From Bacillota bacterium (GTDB lineage Bacteria > Bacillota > Clostridia > Oscillospirales > Oscillospiraceae), in contig JAQYLT010000016.1 of NCBI GenBank assembly GCA_028719885.1, forward strand, positions 1 to 45,828: a stretch of 45,828 nt of DNA. Reading direction: 5' to 3'. Below the pieces are notes generated by a model, which saw nothing but the letters and a program-made list of their open reading frames with translations, was not told the DNA's origin and searched no databases. Below are positions 25,315-34,084 of the stretch, in pieces (position 1 is the first letter of the stretch; each line of letters begins with the position of its first letter). Both the position numbers and the translations under genes were made by a program.

Positions 25315-27060
25315 TCAGATATTAAAGGCTTCCAGAAGCTTTTCATGGAGATTCTGGATGGCCTCGGGCTTTTCCACCTTGGGGGCTCTGGGGTCCAGGA
25401 GCCAGGTCTTAGCGAAGTGGGTTTCGGAAACCTGGAACATGGGCGGGTCCATCAGGGTGTCGATTTTCAGGCAGTAGGGATTCCGGGGGGCAAAGGGATC
25501 GCCCACGATGGTGTTATAAAGGGACGGGGGCGTGCCGGTGATGGAATACAGGGTGGTATTCCTCTGGGCCAGCTGGGGCAAAGAAGACAGCATGGCCCAG
25601 GTGTAGGGGTGCCGGGGGTCGTAGAACACATCCTCCACGGTGCCCAGCTCCACGATCTGACCGGCATAGAGCACGGCCACCCGGTCGGCAATGTTGGCCA
25701 CCACGCCAAGGTCATGGGTGATGAACACGATGGTGTAGCCGAATTCCTTTTGCAGGTCCTTGATGAGCTTCAGGATCTGGGCCTGAATGGTCACGTCCAG
25801 AGCGGTGGTGGGCTCATCGCAGATGAGGATCTTGGGCTGGCAGGAAAGCGCAATGGCAATGACGATCCGCTGCCGCATGCCGCCGGAGTACTGGAAGGGA
25901 TAATCGTCGAACCGGTTCTCGGCGTTGGGGATGCCCACCTTTTTCATCAGCTCAATGGCCCGGATTCTGGCCTCGGTTTCGGAGCAGTCCTGGTGCTTGA
26001 GGATGATGGAGGTGATTTGTTCGCCGATGGTGATGATGGGGTTCAGGGAGGTCATGGGGTCCTGGAACACGGTGGCAATCCGCTTGCCCCGAATCTGAGC
26101 CAGGTCCTTGGCGTACTTCACGTTGGCCAGGTCGAAGATGCACTTGCCGTGGAGCTGACCGGCTGTTTCGTCCAGCAGCTTCACCCGGTAGATGGCCGGG
26201 GCAAACACATCGTTGCGGACGGTGTCGTCGTTCAGGTCAAGGCCCTGACGCATGGCCTCTTTCAGGCAGGACTGGAGCTTAATGACCAGCTTATGCCGGG
26301 TAATATAGTCGTATCTGCCCACGGACAGATAGACCTCCTTGGCAATTTCCAGGTTCCGGTCCTTCTGGGCCTGGGTGATGGGGGCGGCGCAGAGAGAGGC
26401 ATACTGCTGCTTCAGCTGGGCCATTTCCTTGTCATAGGCCTGCTGGTAGGCGGTATCCCTTTTTGCCTCGGCACAGCGGGCTTTGGCCAGCTCCTTGGCT
26501 TCCTTTTTCCGCTGGGCAATCTGCCGGTCCAATTCAGAAAGCTTGGCAGAGGTCTGCCGCAGGCGCTCCCGCTCTTTCTTGGGGTCGATGGTCTGCTTCA
26601 GGTTGAAGGTCTCGGCCCGCTGGTATTTGAGCTCCTCCAGCTCCTGCTCCAGCGCCTGCTCTTCCTCATCGGACAGGGAGGCCCTTTTCTGCGCCTCGGA
26701 CTCCAGGCACTTCATTTTCTTATAAACCTCCGCGCCGTTTTCCAGCTTGGAGAATTCATTCAGTCTTCCGGCAATCTGCTGGATTTTCCGCCGCTGGGAA
26801 TCTCCCAGGGCAACGGTGAAATCCGCCAGGGATTCATCGGAGAAGATGATCCTGCCGGAGTCCACATAGCCGTTGGAATCCAGCATGTTGGCAAAGGTCT
26901 TGGTGAACACGCTCTTGCCGGAGCCGGATTCGCCCACGATGGCGATGGACTCGTTTTCATAGATATCCAGGGAGATGCCCCGAATGGCAGTGAGGGAGCG
27001 GCCCCGGACCTTGAATTTGACCACCAGGTCCTGGACGGACAGCAATACTTTTTTCTCCAT
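25315..27060 (-). CDS. oppD: oligopeptide ABC transporter ATPase OppD with a 240-residue coiled-coil insertion
   Basis: The 581-residue protein is far longer than usual OppD (about 340-360). Walker A GESGSGKS is at 43-50, but the Q-loop [11 protein letters not shown] only appears at 331-341. The signature [17 protein letters not shown], Walker [23 protein letters not shown] and the Opp C-terminal [12 protein letters not shown] follow at normal spacing. Between Walker A and Q-loop, residues about 75-315 are a charged, heptad-rich helical insertion (for example [19 protein letters not shown]). The catalytic residues are intact, so it is probably functional. The insertion would protrude from the ATPase core, possibly for contact with a partner or regulator. 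It starts 12 bases past the oppC stop behind GGGGGAG. Confidence 0.92.
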   Translation of the reverse strand: MEKKVLLSVQDLVVKFKVRGRSLTAIRGISLDIYENESIAIVGESGSGKSVFTKTFANMLDSNGYVDSGRIIFSDESLADFTVALGDSQRRKIQQIAGRLNEFSKLENGAEVYKKMKCLESEAQKRASLSDEEEQALEQELEELKYQRAETFNLKQTIDPKKERERLRQTSAKLSELDRQIAQRKKEAKELAKARCAEAKRDTAYQQAYDKEMAQLKQQYASLCAAPITQAQKDRNLEIAKEVYLSVGRYDYITRHKLVIKLQSCLKEAMRQGLDLNDDTVRNDVFAPAIYRVKLLDETAGQLHGKCIFDLANVKYAKDLAQIRGKRIATVFQDPMTSLNPIITIGEQITSIILKHQDCSETEARIRAIELMKKVGIPNAENRFDDYPFQYSGGMRQRIVIAIALSCQPKILICDEPTTALDVTIQAQILKLIKDLQKEFGYTIVFITHDLGVVANIADRVAVLYAGQIVELGTVEDVFYDPRHPYTWAMLSSLPQLAQRNTTLYSITGTPPSLYNTIVGDPFAPRNPYCLKIDTLMDPPMFQVSETHFAKTWLLDPRAPKVEKPEAIQNLHEKLLEAFNI

Positions 27061-27072
27061 ATCCGCTCCCCC

Positions 27073-28053
27073 TTACATCATGTGGTTCCTGGGGTCAGAG
27101 GCATCGCCCAGGTTTTGTCCCGCCACATACAGCACAATGGCAATGATGGAGGCCAGGATCACAGGGCTCCAGAACTCCATCTGCCAGCCGGGCGTCAGCA
27201 TGGCACTCTGAGCGTTGGTAATCAGCTTGCCCAGGGTGGTTTCGGTGAGGCCCAGTCCGATAAAGGCCAGGAACACTTCCATGCCGATGTAGCTGGGGAT
27301 TTCCACGGCAGCCTGGGTAACGATGATGGAGGTCAGGAAGGGCAGCAGATTCTTGGTGGTGATCCGCATAATGGGGGTGCCCAGGCAGCGGGAGGCCAGG
27401 TTATACTCCCGGTCCCGGATGATGAGCACCTGGGTGCGGAAGAAATGGGCAATGGGCAGCCAGCCGGTGATGGTCAGGGCGAACACCATGGTCCAGAATC
27501 GGGGCCGGAAGATCAGCACCAGCACGGAGCACAGCAGCTGATAGGGAATATTGCCCACAACGTTGTAAAGCTCCAGCATGAACTTATCCGCCCGCTTGGA
27601 GTAGCCCCAAAGCGCGCCCACGAGGATGCCGACGGTCAGGTTGATGGCGGCGCAGACCAGCGCCAGGGCAATGGAGATTCTCGCGCCATGCCAAACGGCA
27701 TCAAAGGTGGAACCGCCGGCAGCGCCGGTGCCCAGAATCCAATGGATATTATAGCCGAATTTCTCCATGGCCGCCGCGGGGGACAGATGCTTGGCGGTGG
27801 AATCCATCAGGTTCGCGAATTCATCATAGCCGGACAAGGGCGGATAAACGAAGGCAAAGACAATGACAACCGCCAACAGGATCAGGACAAAGATGTTGAT
27901 TTTCTTCCTGAAGAAAACACGGAACACAGACTTCCAGTAGGAATACCGGGGAGCCGTAATGCGCTCCGCTTCCGCGTCGTCGTGGGGGTGCAAGCTGAAA
28001 AGCTCTTCCTCACTGAAGCCCAGATCGTCGATTTTTACTTTTTCTTGACTCAT
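27073..28053 (-). CDS. oppC: oligopeptide ABC transporter permease OppC
   Basis: The 326-residue permease has a long charged cytoplasmic N terminus, TM1 at about residues 52-70, and the inner-membrane transporter domain with five more TM segments and the EAA loop NLASRCLGTPIMRITTKNLLPF. It pairs with OppB as the peptide channel. Length is near normal. AGGTGAG precedes the ATG; oppB ends seven bases upstream. Confidence 0.92.
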   Translation of the reverse strand: MSQEKVKIDDLGFSEEELFSLHPHDDAEAERITAPRYSYWKSVFRVFFRKKINIFVLILLAVVIVFAFVYPPLSGYDEFANLMDSTAKHLSPAAAMEKFGYNIHWILGTGAAGGSTFDAVWHGARISIALALVCAAINLTVGILVGALWGYSKRADKFMLELYNVVGNIPYQLLCSVLVLIFRPRFWTMVFALTITGWLPIAHFFRTQVLIIRDREYNLASRCLGTPIMRITTKNLLPFLTSIIVTQAAVEIPSYIGMEVFLAFIGLGLTETTLGKLITNAQSAMLTPGWQMEFWSPVILASIIAIVLYVAGQNLGDASDPRNHMM

Positions 28054-28059
28054 CTCGGC

Positions 28060-29631
28060 TCACCTCGCTTTCGTACTGAAGGAAATTCTCGGGTCAACCA
28101 TGGCCATCAGCACATCGCCCAGGATCAGCGAAACGACGCTGAGAACTCCATAGAACAGGCAAACGCCCACGATCACATTGTTGTCATAGGTCTGGATTGC
28201 CGTGACCATCAGGCCGCCGGTACCGGGAATGGAATACACCCGCTCGGTATAAAAAGCGCCAACCAGGCTGAACAAAACGCTGGCGGGAATTCCCTGGACA
28301 ATGGGCACCACGGCATTGCGCATGATGTGCTTGCGGAAGATCTCTCCCTCCTGTAGGCCGTTGGAACGGGCAAAACGGACATAGTCGGAATTCTTCTGGT
28401 CGATCATATACCGGCGCATCCAGCGCATCAGCCGGGCGATGCTGGGCATGGCCAGGGAAACGATGGGCAGGATATACATCATCTTGTTGGTGGATTCCAG
28501 GTCAAAGGATGTGGGAATGCCCAGAGCATAGCCCAGTGTTTTGACCATGAAGATATAGGACAGGGCCGGCACCGCGGTGATGAACACGATATAGAAGGTG
28601 CCGATCTTGTCCAGCAGGGAATCCGCCTTCTGGGCCATGAGCACACCCAGAGGCAGGCCGATCACATACGCAAGAATAACAGCCAGAACACCAAACAGGA
28701 AGGAATAGCCCATTTTGGAGCTGCCGTTCTTCATGGTGCTGGTTTGGGTGTAGTCGTCGGTATAACGGGAACTGTAGAGCAGCTCACCGGCCTCCAGTGA
28801 GCCGGGAACATAGGTTGCCGAATGCAGGTCGTCGGCGCTCTCCTCCACCAGTCCCGTGGGATAGGTGATGGTGGTGGGAACATAGGCGCCCTGAGAGCGG
28901 GTCATTGTATCAAAAACATCGATTCCCTGGTTCACCACAAAGGATTTGCCCAGGTGAAGGGTGAGAAAGTTCTGATGGATAAAGGGGAAACGGTTGTCGC
29001 AGTACAGTAAATATTTATGATTGGTGCCGTTGCCCAGAATGGCGGGGGAGAATTTCTCTCCGCCGTACATCGGGTCATACAGGGTGAAGGTCAGCTTCCG
29101 CTCCCCCACATCCTCGGCAACCCGGTTCACGTTGTCGAATTCAATCAATCCGGTGAAATAACGGAGCGCGCGGTCCCAGATGGGCTTATCCTTAAAAGCA
29201 AACAAAGCCGCCTGGCCACCCTGAGCAACCTTTTTGCCGTTCATCTTGGTGTCCAGCCGCTTTACTTCGTACCCCCGGGAGGTATAGTAGTCCTGGAATT
29301 CCTTCACATACTGGGCAGTCAGCTCAGAATCCTTGTCTGCGGTTCTGCCCAGCTTGACGGCCTCAGCCCGGGTCTCCTCGGTGATGGTGCCGTCCTTGGT
29401 CAGCTGCAGCAGGTAGTCGGCATAGGTAACATAATCCAGATACCCATATTCTTCCCACTTGCTGTACATATAAGTTTCCTTCGCGTTAAAGGTTTTCTTG
29501 CTGAACATGGGATCAGAGGCGAAAATCAGCTGGCGATCCATCAGCGTAAAGATCATTACCATCACGATGATAATCATAATCGCAACCGAGAGGAAGCCGC
29601 GAAGGAGTCTATTGATTACATATTTCGTCAT
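28060..29631 (-). CDS. oppB: oligopeptide ABC transporter permease OppB with large extracytoplasmic insertion
   Basis: The 523-residue protein has TM1 at about residues 9-31, then about 270 residues outside the membrane (35-305), then the standard permease core from KMGYSFLFGVLAVILAYVIG with the EAA loop RFARSNGLQEGEIFRKHIM. Typical OppB has about 310 residues. Pneumococcal AmiC, about 500 residues long, has a comparable large outside region, so this is a known design of Gram-positive Ami/Opp systems. The ATG at 29631 (MTKYVINRLL) is chosen; a TTG at 29658 has poorer context. A strong stem-loop separates it from oppA. Confidence 0.9.
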   Translation of the reverse strand: MTKYVINRLLRGFLSVAIMIIIVMVMIFTLMDRQLIFASDPMFSKKTFNAKETYMYSKWEEYGYLDYVTYADYLLQLTKDGTITEETRAEAVKLGRTADKDSELTAQYVKEFQDYYTSRGYEVKRLDTKMNGKKVAQGGQAALFAFKDKPIWDRALRYFTGLIEFDNVNRVAEDVGERKLTFTLYDPMYGGEKFSPAILGNGTNHKYLLYCDNRFPFIHQNFLTLHLGKSFVVNQGIDVFDTMTRSQGAYVPTTITYPTGLVEESADDLHSATYVPGSLEAGELLYSSRYTDDYTQTSTMKNGSSKMGYSFLFGVLAVILAYVIGLPLGVLMAQKADSLLDKIGTFYIVFITAVPALSYIFMVKTLGYALGIPTSFDLESTNKMMYILPIVSLAMPSIARLMRWMRRYMIDQKNSDYVRFARSNGLQEGEIFRKHIMRNAVVPIVQGIPASVLFSLVGAFYTERVYSIPGTGGLMVTAIQTYDNNVIVGVCLFYGVLSVVSLILGDVLMAMVDPRISFSTKAR

Positions 29632-29658
29632 ATTATCACTCTCGCTTTTACTGGCCAA

Positions 29659-29692
29659 TCGGGGGACGGATTGGTTGGAATCCGTCCCCCGA
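29659..29692 (-). promoter_or_regulatory. intercistronic stem-loop between oppA and oppB
   Basis: TCGGGGGACGGATT (29659-29672) and AATCCGTCCCCCGA (29679-29692) form a perfect 14-pair stem with a six-base loop. No T-tract follows on the minus strand, so partial termination or protection of the oppA message, giving more binding protein than permease, is the likely function (as for malE-malF-type spacers). Confidence 0.75.
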
Positions 29693-29734
29693 CCTGACTT
29701 TTACTTTTTAGAATCGGAGCTGTCTAAAAGGGAA

Positions 29735-31837
29735 TTAGAACAGGCCGAAGCTCTTGGACATACCGTTGGCGCCGGGCAGCATGGTATCCAGGTAGGACTT
29801 GGGATCGCCGTAGTCGGGGCCCCAGCCGCCGTTGTTGCCGATGTCGAAGTTCATCTCGTCACCGGTGTTGGGGTAGTAGGTGGCGTTCAGCCAATCCATC
29901 TGAGTCTCGCAGGGAACGATGTCCACGATGACCACGCCGCCCAGAACCTCTTCGATGCTCTGCTTGGTAGCCTGATCCTGGTTCTTGAAGCTGTCGTTGC
30001 CGGTAAAGCTGGCGATGTCCAGACGGACAGGGTTCTCGGCGCTGATCTCATAGCCCTGCTCGGCCAGCTCGGCAATGGCGATCTCCAGCTCAGCCACAGC
30101 GACCTCGGGGTTGTACCAACCGTCGAAGCCGGTGCCCAGACCGGTCTCCTCGTCGAAGGACTTGATGTGGCTCCCGTCGGCCTCCAGCTGAGCCTGACGG
30201 ATGGTGCCGTAGGCGGTGCCGGCGGGGAAGGTGACGGACTCGCCGTTGATTTCAACAGTGACATCCTTGCTCAGGTAGACAAAGTTGCCGGGGACATAGG
30301 CGTTGATCATGGAGTTGTACTTCAGATCCTCACCCTTACGCTGGGCCACCATGGTAGCGCGGTCGATGGAGTAGTGGACAGCGCGGCGGAAGTGAACGTT
30401 TCTCATCGCAGCCTGGGCCAGCAGCTGCTGGTCCTCGGTGTGGGTGGAAACAGCCACGTTGGGGTCGTTGTAGTTTGCGTAGGCTTTCCGGTCAATATTC
30501 AGCCATTCCACGAAAGCGGTGGCGTCGGTCTCGGAAACGTAAGCGTACTCGTCGAACAGGCCGTCAGCCTTGGCAATCTCCATGGTGGCGGTGTTCAGGC
30601 CCGCGTTGGTGATGTCACCGGCCACCATGTCCTTGTAGGTCTTGGTGTTGTCGGTGCCGTCGTCATACTTCCAGGTCAGGGTGTGAACGCCCAGGATGTC
30701 GGGGTTGTAGTAGGTGGGATTGGCTTCGAAGACGATGGTGTTCTTCTCGGTGAAGCTCTTGACCAGGAAAGGACCATTGTAGGCAATGGTGTCGGGGGAG
30801 GTGCCATACTTGTAGCTGGCAGATTCCTTGGCAGCAGCAAACTCGTCCACACCAAAGGCGCCGCCCTGGCTCAGGAAGTAGGCGCGGTTCATGGGGAAGA
30901 AGATGTTGTAGCCCAGCATGGTCAGGAAGTAGGGAGTGGAATCGCACAGGGTGTATTCCAGGGTGTACTCATCCAGAGCCTTCACGCCCACGTCGGCGAA
31001 GTCAGTGGTCTCGCCGTACATATACTCGGCAGCGCCCACGATGAGACCGTCAACCAGCCATTCCAGGCCGGCCTGGCAGTCCAGCATGTGCTGCATACCG
31101 GCAACGAAGTCATCGGCAGTAACCTCGCCGATCTCACGGCCCTGGGAATCGACCCACTTCACGCCCTGACGAATCTTGAAGGTGAAGACGGTCATATCCT
31201 CGTTGGCCTCATAGCTCTCGGCCAGGGCGAACTGCTGGGTGTTCTTCAGATCGTACATCATCAGGCCATCGCACAGCTGAACCAGAGGACGGGAGTCGGC
31301 CTGCAGGTAGGTGTTCAGAGCGTCCCAGGTCTGAGGATCGGAGCTGGAGGGGTACTTGTACTCATCCTCCAGGGTATAGCCGTTGTCAGCCAGATAAGCC
31401 TTGGCTTCGGCAACGTAAGTAGCGGCATCGGGAGCTTCCATCCACATCGCCTTCAGGGCATCCCGGTCGGCAGCCTTGATGATCTCCTTGGTGGCCAGGA
31501 TGGAGTACTGACGGTCGGAGTCGTTGCCCCACAGAGTGCCGTTGGCAGTCTTGGGAACGGTACGGCCAATGGCGTAGTTGCCATAGTTAGAGGTAGTGGG
31601 CAGCAGAACGCTGGTCTGCAGCAGCTTGGCCTCGGCCAGAGCCTCCAGAGCGTAGCGCTGGTCTACGTCCATGCACTCCAGGGCTTCCATGTACATGTCA
31701 TAGAATTCGCCCAGGTTTTCGTCGTAGAGCTGCTGGTCATCCATTTCTTCCAGCGCGGGATACTGAGCGGCAGACGCACTCAGCACCATGGGCAGGACCA
31801 TGGCCAGAGCCAACACGATTGCGAGAAGTTTCTTCAT
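29735..31837 (-). CDS. oppA: oligopeptide-binding protein OppA (SBP family 5)
   Basis: The 700-residue solute-binding protein starts with a signal peptide (MKKLLAIVLALAMVLPMVLS, then ASAAQYP). The family 5 core includes LCDGLMMYDLKNTQQFALAE, VFTFKIRQGVKWVDSQG and the later HFRRAVHYSIDRATM. It captures extracellular peptides for OppBCDF. It is longer than typical OppA (540-600), with an extra N-terminal segment before the core. The leader contains no lipobox cysteine, which is unusual for a Gram-positive binding protein. AAGGAGG precedes the ATG, and a good promoter is at 31928-31956. Confidence 0.92.
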   Translation of the reverse strand: MKKLLAIVLALAMVLPMVLSASAAQYPALEEMDDQQLYDENLGEFYDMYMEALECMDVDQRYALEALAEAKLLQTSVLLPTTSNYGNYAIGRTVPKTANGTLWGNDSDRQYSILATKEIIKAADRDALKAMWMEAPDAATYVAEAKAYLADNGYTLEDEYKYPSSSDPQTWDALNTYLQADSRPLVQLCDGLMMYDLKNTQQFALAESYEANEDMTVFTFKIRQGVKWVDSQGREIGEVTADDFVAGMQHMLDCQAGLEWLVDGLIVGAAEYMYGETTDFADVGVKALDEYTLEYTLCDSTPYFLTMLGYNIFFPMNRAYFLSQGGAFGVDEFAAAKESASYKYGTSPDTIAYNGPFLVKSFTEKNTIVFEANPTYYNPDILGVHTLTWKYDDGTDNTKTYKDMVAGDITNAGLNTATMEIAKADGLFDEYAYVSETDATAFVEWLNIDRKAYANYNDPNVAVSTHTEDQQLLAQAAMRNVHFRRAVHYSIDRATMVAQRKGEDLKYNSMINAYVPGNFVYLSKDVTVEINGESVTFPAGTAYGTIRQAQLEADGSHIKSFDEETGLGTGFDGWYNPEVAVAELEIAIAELAEQGYEISAENPVRLDIASFTGNDSFKNQDQATKQSIEEVLGGVVIVDIVPCETQMDWLNATYYPNTGDEMNFDIGNNGGWGPDYGDPKSYLDTMLPGANGMSKSFGLF

Positions 31838-31927
31838 GTTTGTATTATCCTCCTTACAGATTTTTCACGGGAAGCGGGAAGGAAGCCCGGGACCCGTTAA
31901 ATCATCTTTTGACAATGATTCTGTGTC

Positions 31928-31956
31928 ATTTTAGCATAGTGCCAGAAGGAAATCAA
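31928..31956 (-). promoter_or_regulatory. opp operon promoter
   Basis: On the minus strand TTGATT (31951-31956), a 17-base spacer ending in an extended -10 TGC, and TAAAAT (31928-31933). The leader to oppA is about 85 bases. Confidence 0.8.
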
Positions 31957-32160
31957 CCCTCAGTTAACTTTCCAGGGTGAAATTTGTTGTCTTTAACAAT
32001 TTCCCGCCGGGAATCGGGCATTGAGGCGAGGATTTTGGGTATTTTCACAACCGCCGGTTGGAGCGTCTTCCTTCCGCCGGGGAAAAACAATCGTCGCTGC
32101 CCGCGCATACAGTTTCCTCCCCCGGAAGCCGGTTTCCAGCACTGGTATTTTTCCCCAGTT

Positions 32161-32201
32161 CATCCACAGTCTTCCACAGCCATTTCACAGCTTTTCCACA
32201 G
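32161..32201 (+). other. cluster of four DnaA-box-like CACAG repeats
   Basis: CACAG recurs at 32165, 32175, 32186 and 32197, phased by 10-11 bases (about one helix turn). Two copies resemble the DnaA box TTATCCACA: TTCATCCACA and TTTTCCACA. A T-rich tract follows (32222-32335). It could be a DnaA-binding or another regulatory cluster; nothing in the gene order argues for an origin here. Confidence 0.45.
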
Positions 32202-32370
32202 AGTTGTTCCCGAATCGGCCCGATCTTGATTTTCTGTTTCTTGAAAATATGTTTCTGTTTTTCCGTGAATATTAAGATTTTTCTTTCTTTTCCAGTTTGT
32301 TTCTTGTATTTTCTCCCGTTTTTCCGCCCCAACCGTTTTCCCTCGCGCGCGACCACCCGTTCCCCGTATA

Positions 32371-32430
32371 ACCTATCCTTTCCTGACCTGACCTGACCTA
32401 TCCTTACCTAACCTATCCTAACCTAACCTG
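32371..32430. repeat. twelve-copy pentamer tandem repeat
   Basis: Exactly twelve consecutive units of the form (A/T)CCT(A/G/T) fill these 60 bases, starting ACCTA-TCCTT-TCCTG. The strand is free of G except in unit ends, so it is strongly purine/pyrimidine asymmetric. Together with 31980-32370 it occupies the gene-free gap upstream of the opp operon; I see no credible coding region there. Confidence 0.9.
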
Positions 32431-32520
32431 GGTTTCCAAATGGTTGACCATCCGACAACCGGTGGTTGCAAAGCCGCATCCATTATCAGAAATAAACGCG
32501 CCACCGATTTTTTGAACGTT

Positions 32521-32792
32521 TCTGTAGGGGAGGCTACAGATGCCCGCCATGCTTCGGTTTCCGACTGCTTGGTTGAATGGTATTGCCATCAACCTTGTAC
32601 GAATTCGCCCAACTGGATGTATTATTGCTGTGTCATACCGCACGGGAGGCTGGTAGCCTCCCCTACGGTGGCTGGGTACTATTTAGCCCCGCTGAATTCC
32701 ACTTTGCTGAGTCAAGCCGATATGCACATTATCTTATATCTTATATCTTATATCTTATATCTCATATCTTATATCTCTGTAAATTCCAATTT
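32521..32792. repeat. repeat island 7 (divergent)
   Basis: A right-tagged hairpin at 32644-32667 has a different stem (GGGAGGCT / AGCCTCCC) followed by the usual CCTACG tag. A tag-like GTAGGGGAGGCTAC lies at 32523-32537. The right end is TAAATTCCAATTT (32780-32792). No left end is recognised. Confidence 0.75.
32734..32775. repeat. six-copy heptamer tandem repeat
   Basis: Six consecutive units of TTATATC (the fifth is TCATATC) lie just inside the right end of island 7. The track is AT-rich and could vary in copy number by slippage. Confidence 0.92.
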
Positions 32793-32874
32793 CCCCATTT
32801 TCTGTCGGAAACGGAGAGTCGGCCATATTATAATGTATATTCTTCCCGCGGCGGGAGCTCCTATACATGATAAT

Positions 32875-32897
32875 CCCCCCGGCTTTGAACCGGGGGG
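32875..32897 (-). terminator. terminator of the cap cassette
   Basis: CCCCCCGG (32875-32882) pairs with CCGGGGGG (32890-32897); on the minus strand ATTAT follows. It lies just past the capG stop. The T-tract is weak. Confidence 0.75.
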
Positions 32898-32902
32898 AGC
32901 AT

Positions 32903-34075
32903 TCAATTCTTTCTCCAGACCATTTTATTCACCACGCCGGTGTAGCTCTGGATGATCTTGACCACCTTGTCGGACACGTTTTCGTCCCGGTAGTCCGGCA
33001 CCGGGATGCCCAGGTCGCCGCTGCGGTTCATCTCCACCGCCACATCCACCGCCTGCAATAGTCCCCTTTCATCGATGCCGGAGAGGATGAAGCAGCCCTT
33101 GTCCAGCGCCTCGGGACGTTCGGTGCTGGTGCGGATGCACACCGCCGGGAATGGATGCCCCACGCTGGTGAAAAAGCTGCTCTCCTCCGGCAGGGTGCCG
33201 GAATCGGACACCACGCAGAAGGCATTCATCTGCAGGCAGTTGTAGTCGTGGAAGCCCAGGGGCTCATGCTGAATCACCCGCTTGTCCAGCTGGAAGCCGC
33301 TTTGCTCCAAGCGCTTGCGGCTGCGGGGATGGCAGGAATAGAGGATGGGCAGATCGTACTTTTCCGCCATGGCGTTGATGGCCGTGAACAGGGAGAGGAA
33401 ATTCTTCTCCGTGTCGATGTTTTCCTCCCGGTGGGCGGACAGCAGGATATACTTTCCCTTGGTGAGCCCCAGACGGGTGTGGATGTCGCTGGCCTCAATT
33501 TTCGCCAGGTTCTGATGCAGCACCTCCGCCATGGGGCTGCCGGTGACATAGGTCCGCTCTTTCGGCAGGCCGCAGTCCGCCAGGTATCTTCTGGCATGCT
33601 CGGAATAGGCCATGTTCACGTCGGAAATGATATCCACGATCCGCCGGTTGGTTTCCTCCGGCAGGCACTCGTCCTTGCAGCGGTTCCCCGCCTCCATGTG
33701 GAAGATGGGAATGTGCAGCCGCTTGGCGCCGATGACGCTGAGGCAGGAATTGGTATCCCCCAGCACCAGCACCGCCTCCGGCTGGATGGCCGCCATCAGC
33801 TTGTAGGATTCGGCAATGATGTTTCCCATGGTCTCCCCCAGGTCATTGCCCACGGCGTTCAGATAGACCTCCGGGTCTTCCAGCTGCAAATCCCGGAAGA
33901 ACACGCCGTTGAGGTTGTAGTCATAGTTCTGCCCGGTGTGGGCCAGGATCACATCAAAATACCGCCGGGTTTTGTTGATCACCGCCGCCAGGCGGATGAT
34001 CTCCGGCCGGGTGCCCACGATAATCAGCAGCTTTAATTTGCCGTTTTCTTTCCAGGTGACGTTGCTGTAGTCCAT
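32903..34075 (-). CDS. capG: UDP-GlcNAc 2-epimerase-type enzyme, CapG/WbjD-like
   Basis: The 390-residue protein is of the WecB/UDP-N-acetylglucosamine 2-epimerase fold: GTRPEIIRLAAVI near the N terminus, HTGQNYDYNLN, HMEAGNRCKDECLPEETNRR and SAHREENID. On its own it could be WecB (UDP-ManNAc). Directly behind capE and capF it is better read as CapG/WbjD, which epimerises UDP-N-acetyl-6-deoxytalosamine at C2 to UDP-N-acetyl-L-fucosamine, last step of that pathway. It starts nine bases after the capF stop. The terminator at 32875 ends the operon. Confidence 0.88.
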   Translation of the reverse strand: MDYSNVTWKENGKLKLLIIVGTRPEIIRLAAVINKTRRYFDVILAHTGQNYDYNLNGVFFRDLQLEDPEVYLNAVGNDLGETMGNIIAESYKLMAAIQPEAVLVLGDTNSCLSVIGAKRLHIPIFHMEAGNRCKDECLPEETNRRIVDIISDVNMAYSEHARRYLADCGLPKERTYVTGSPMAEVLHQNLAKIEASDIHTRLGLTKGKYILLSAHREENIDTEKNFLSLFTAINAMAEKYDLPILYSCHPRSRKRLEQSGFQLDKRVIQHEPLGFHDYNCLQMNAFCVVSDSGTLPEESSFFTSVGHPFPAVCIRTSTERPEALDKGCFILSGIDERGLLQAVDVAVEMNRSGDLGIPVPDYRDENVSDKVVKIIQSYTGVVNKMVWRKN

Positions 34076-34084
34076 GTCTCTCTC

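Noticed and set aside
32440..32955. Possible gene in the repeat-rich gap
   Set aside because: Its translation is made of island hairpins and the heptamer array (repeated Leu-Ile-Ser-Tyr), and it runs through the cap terminator.
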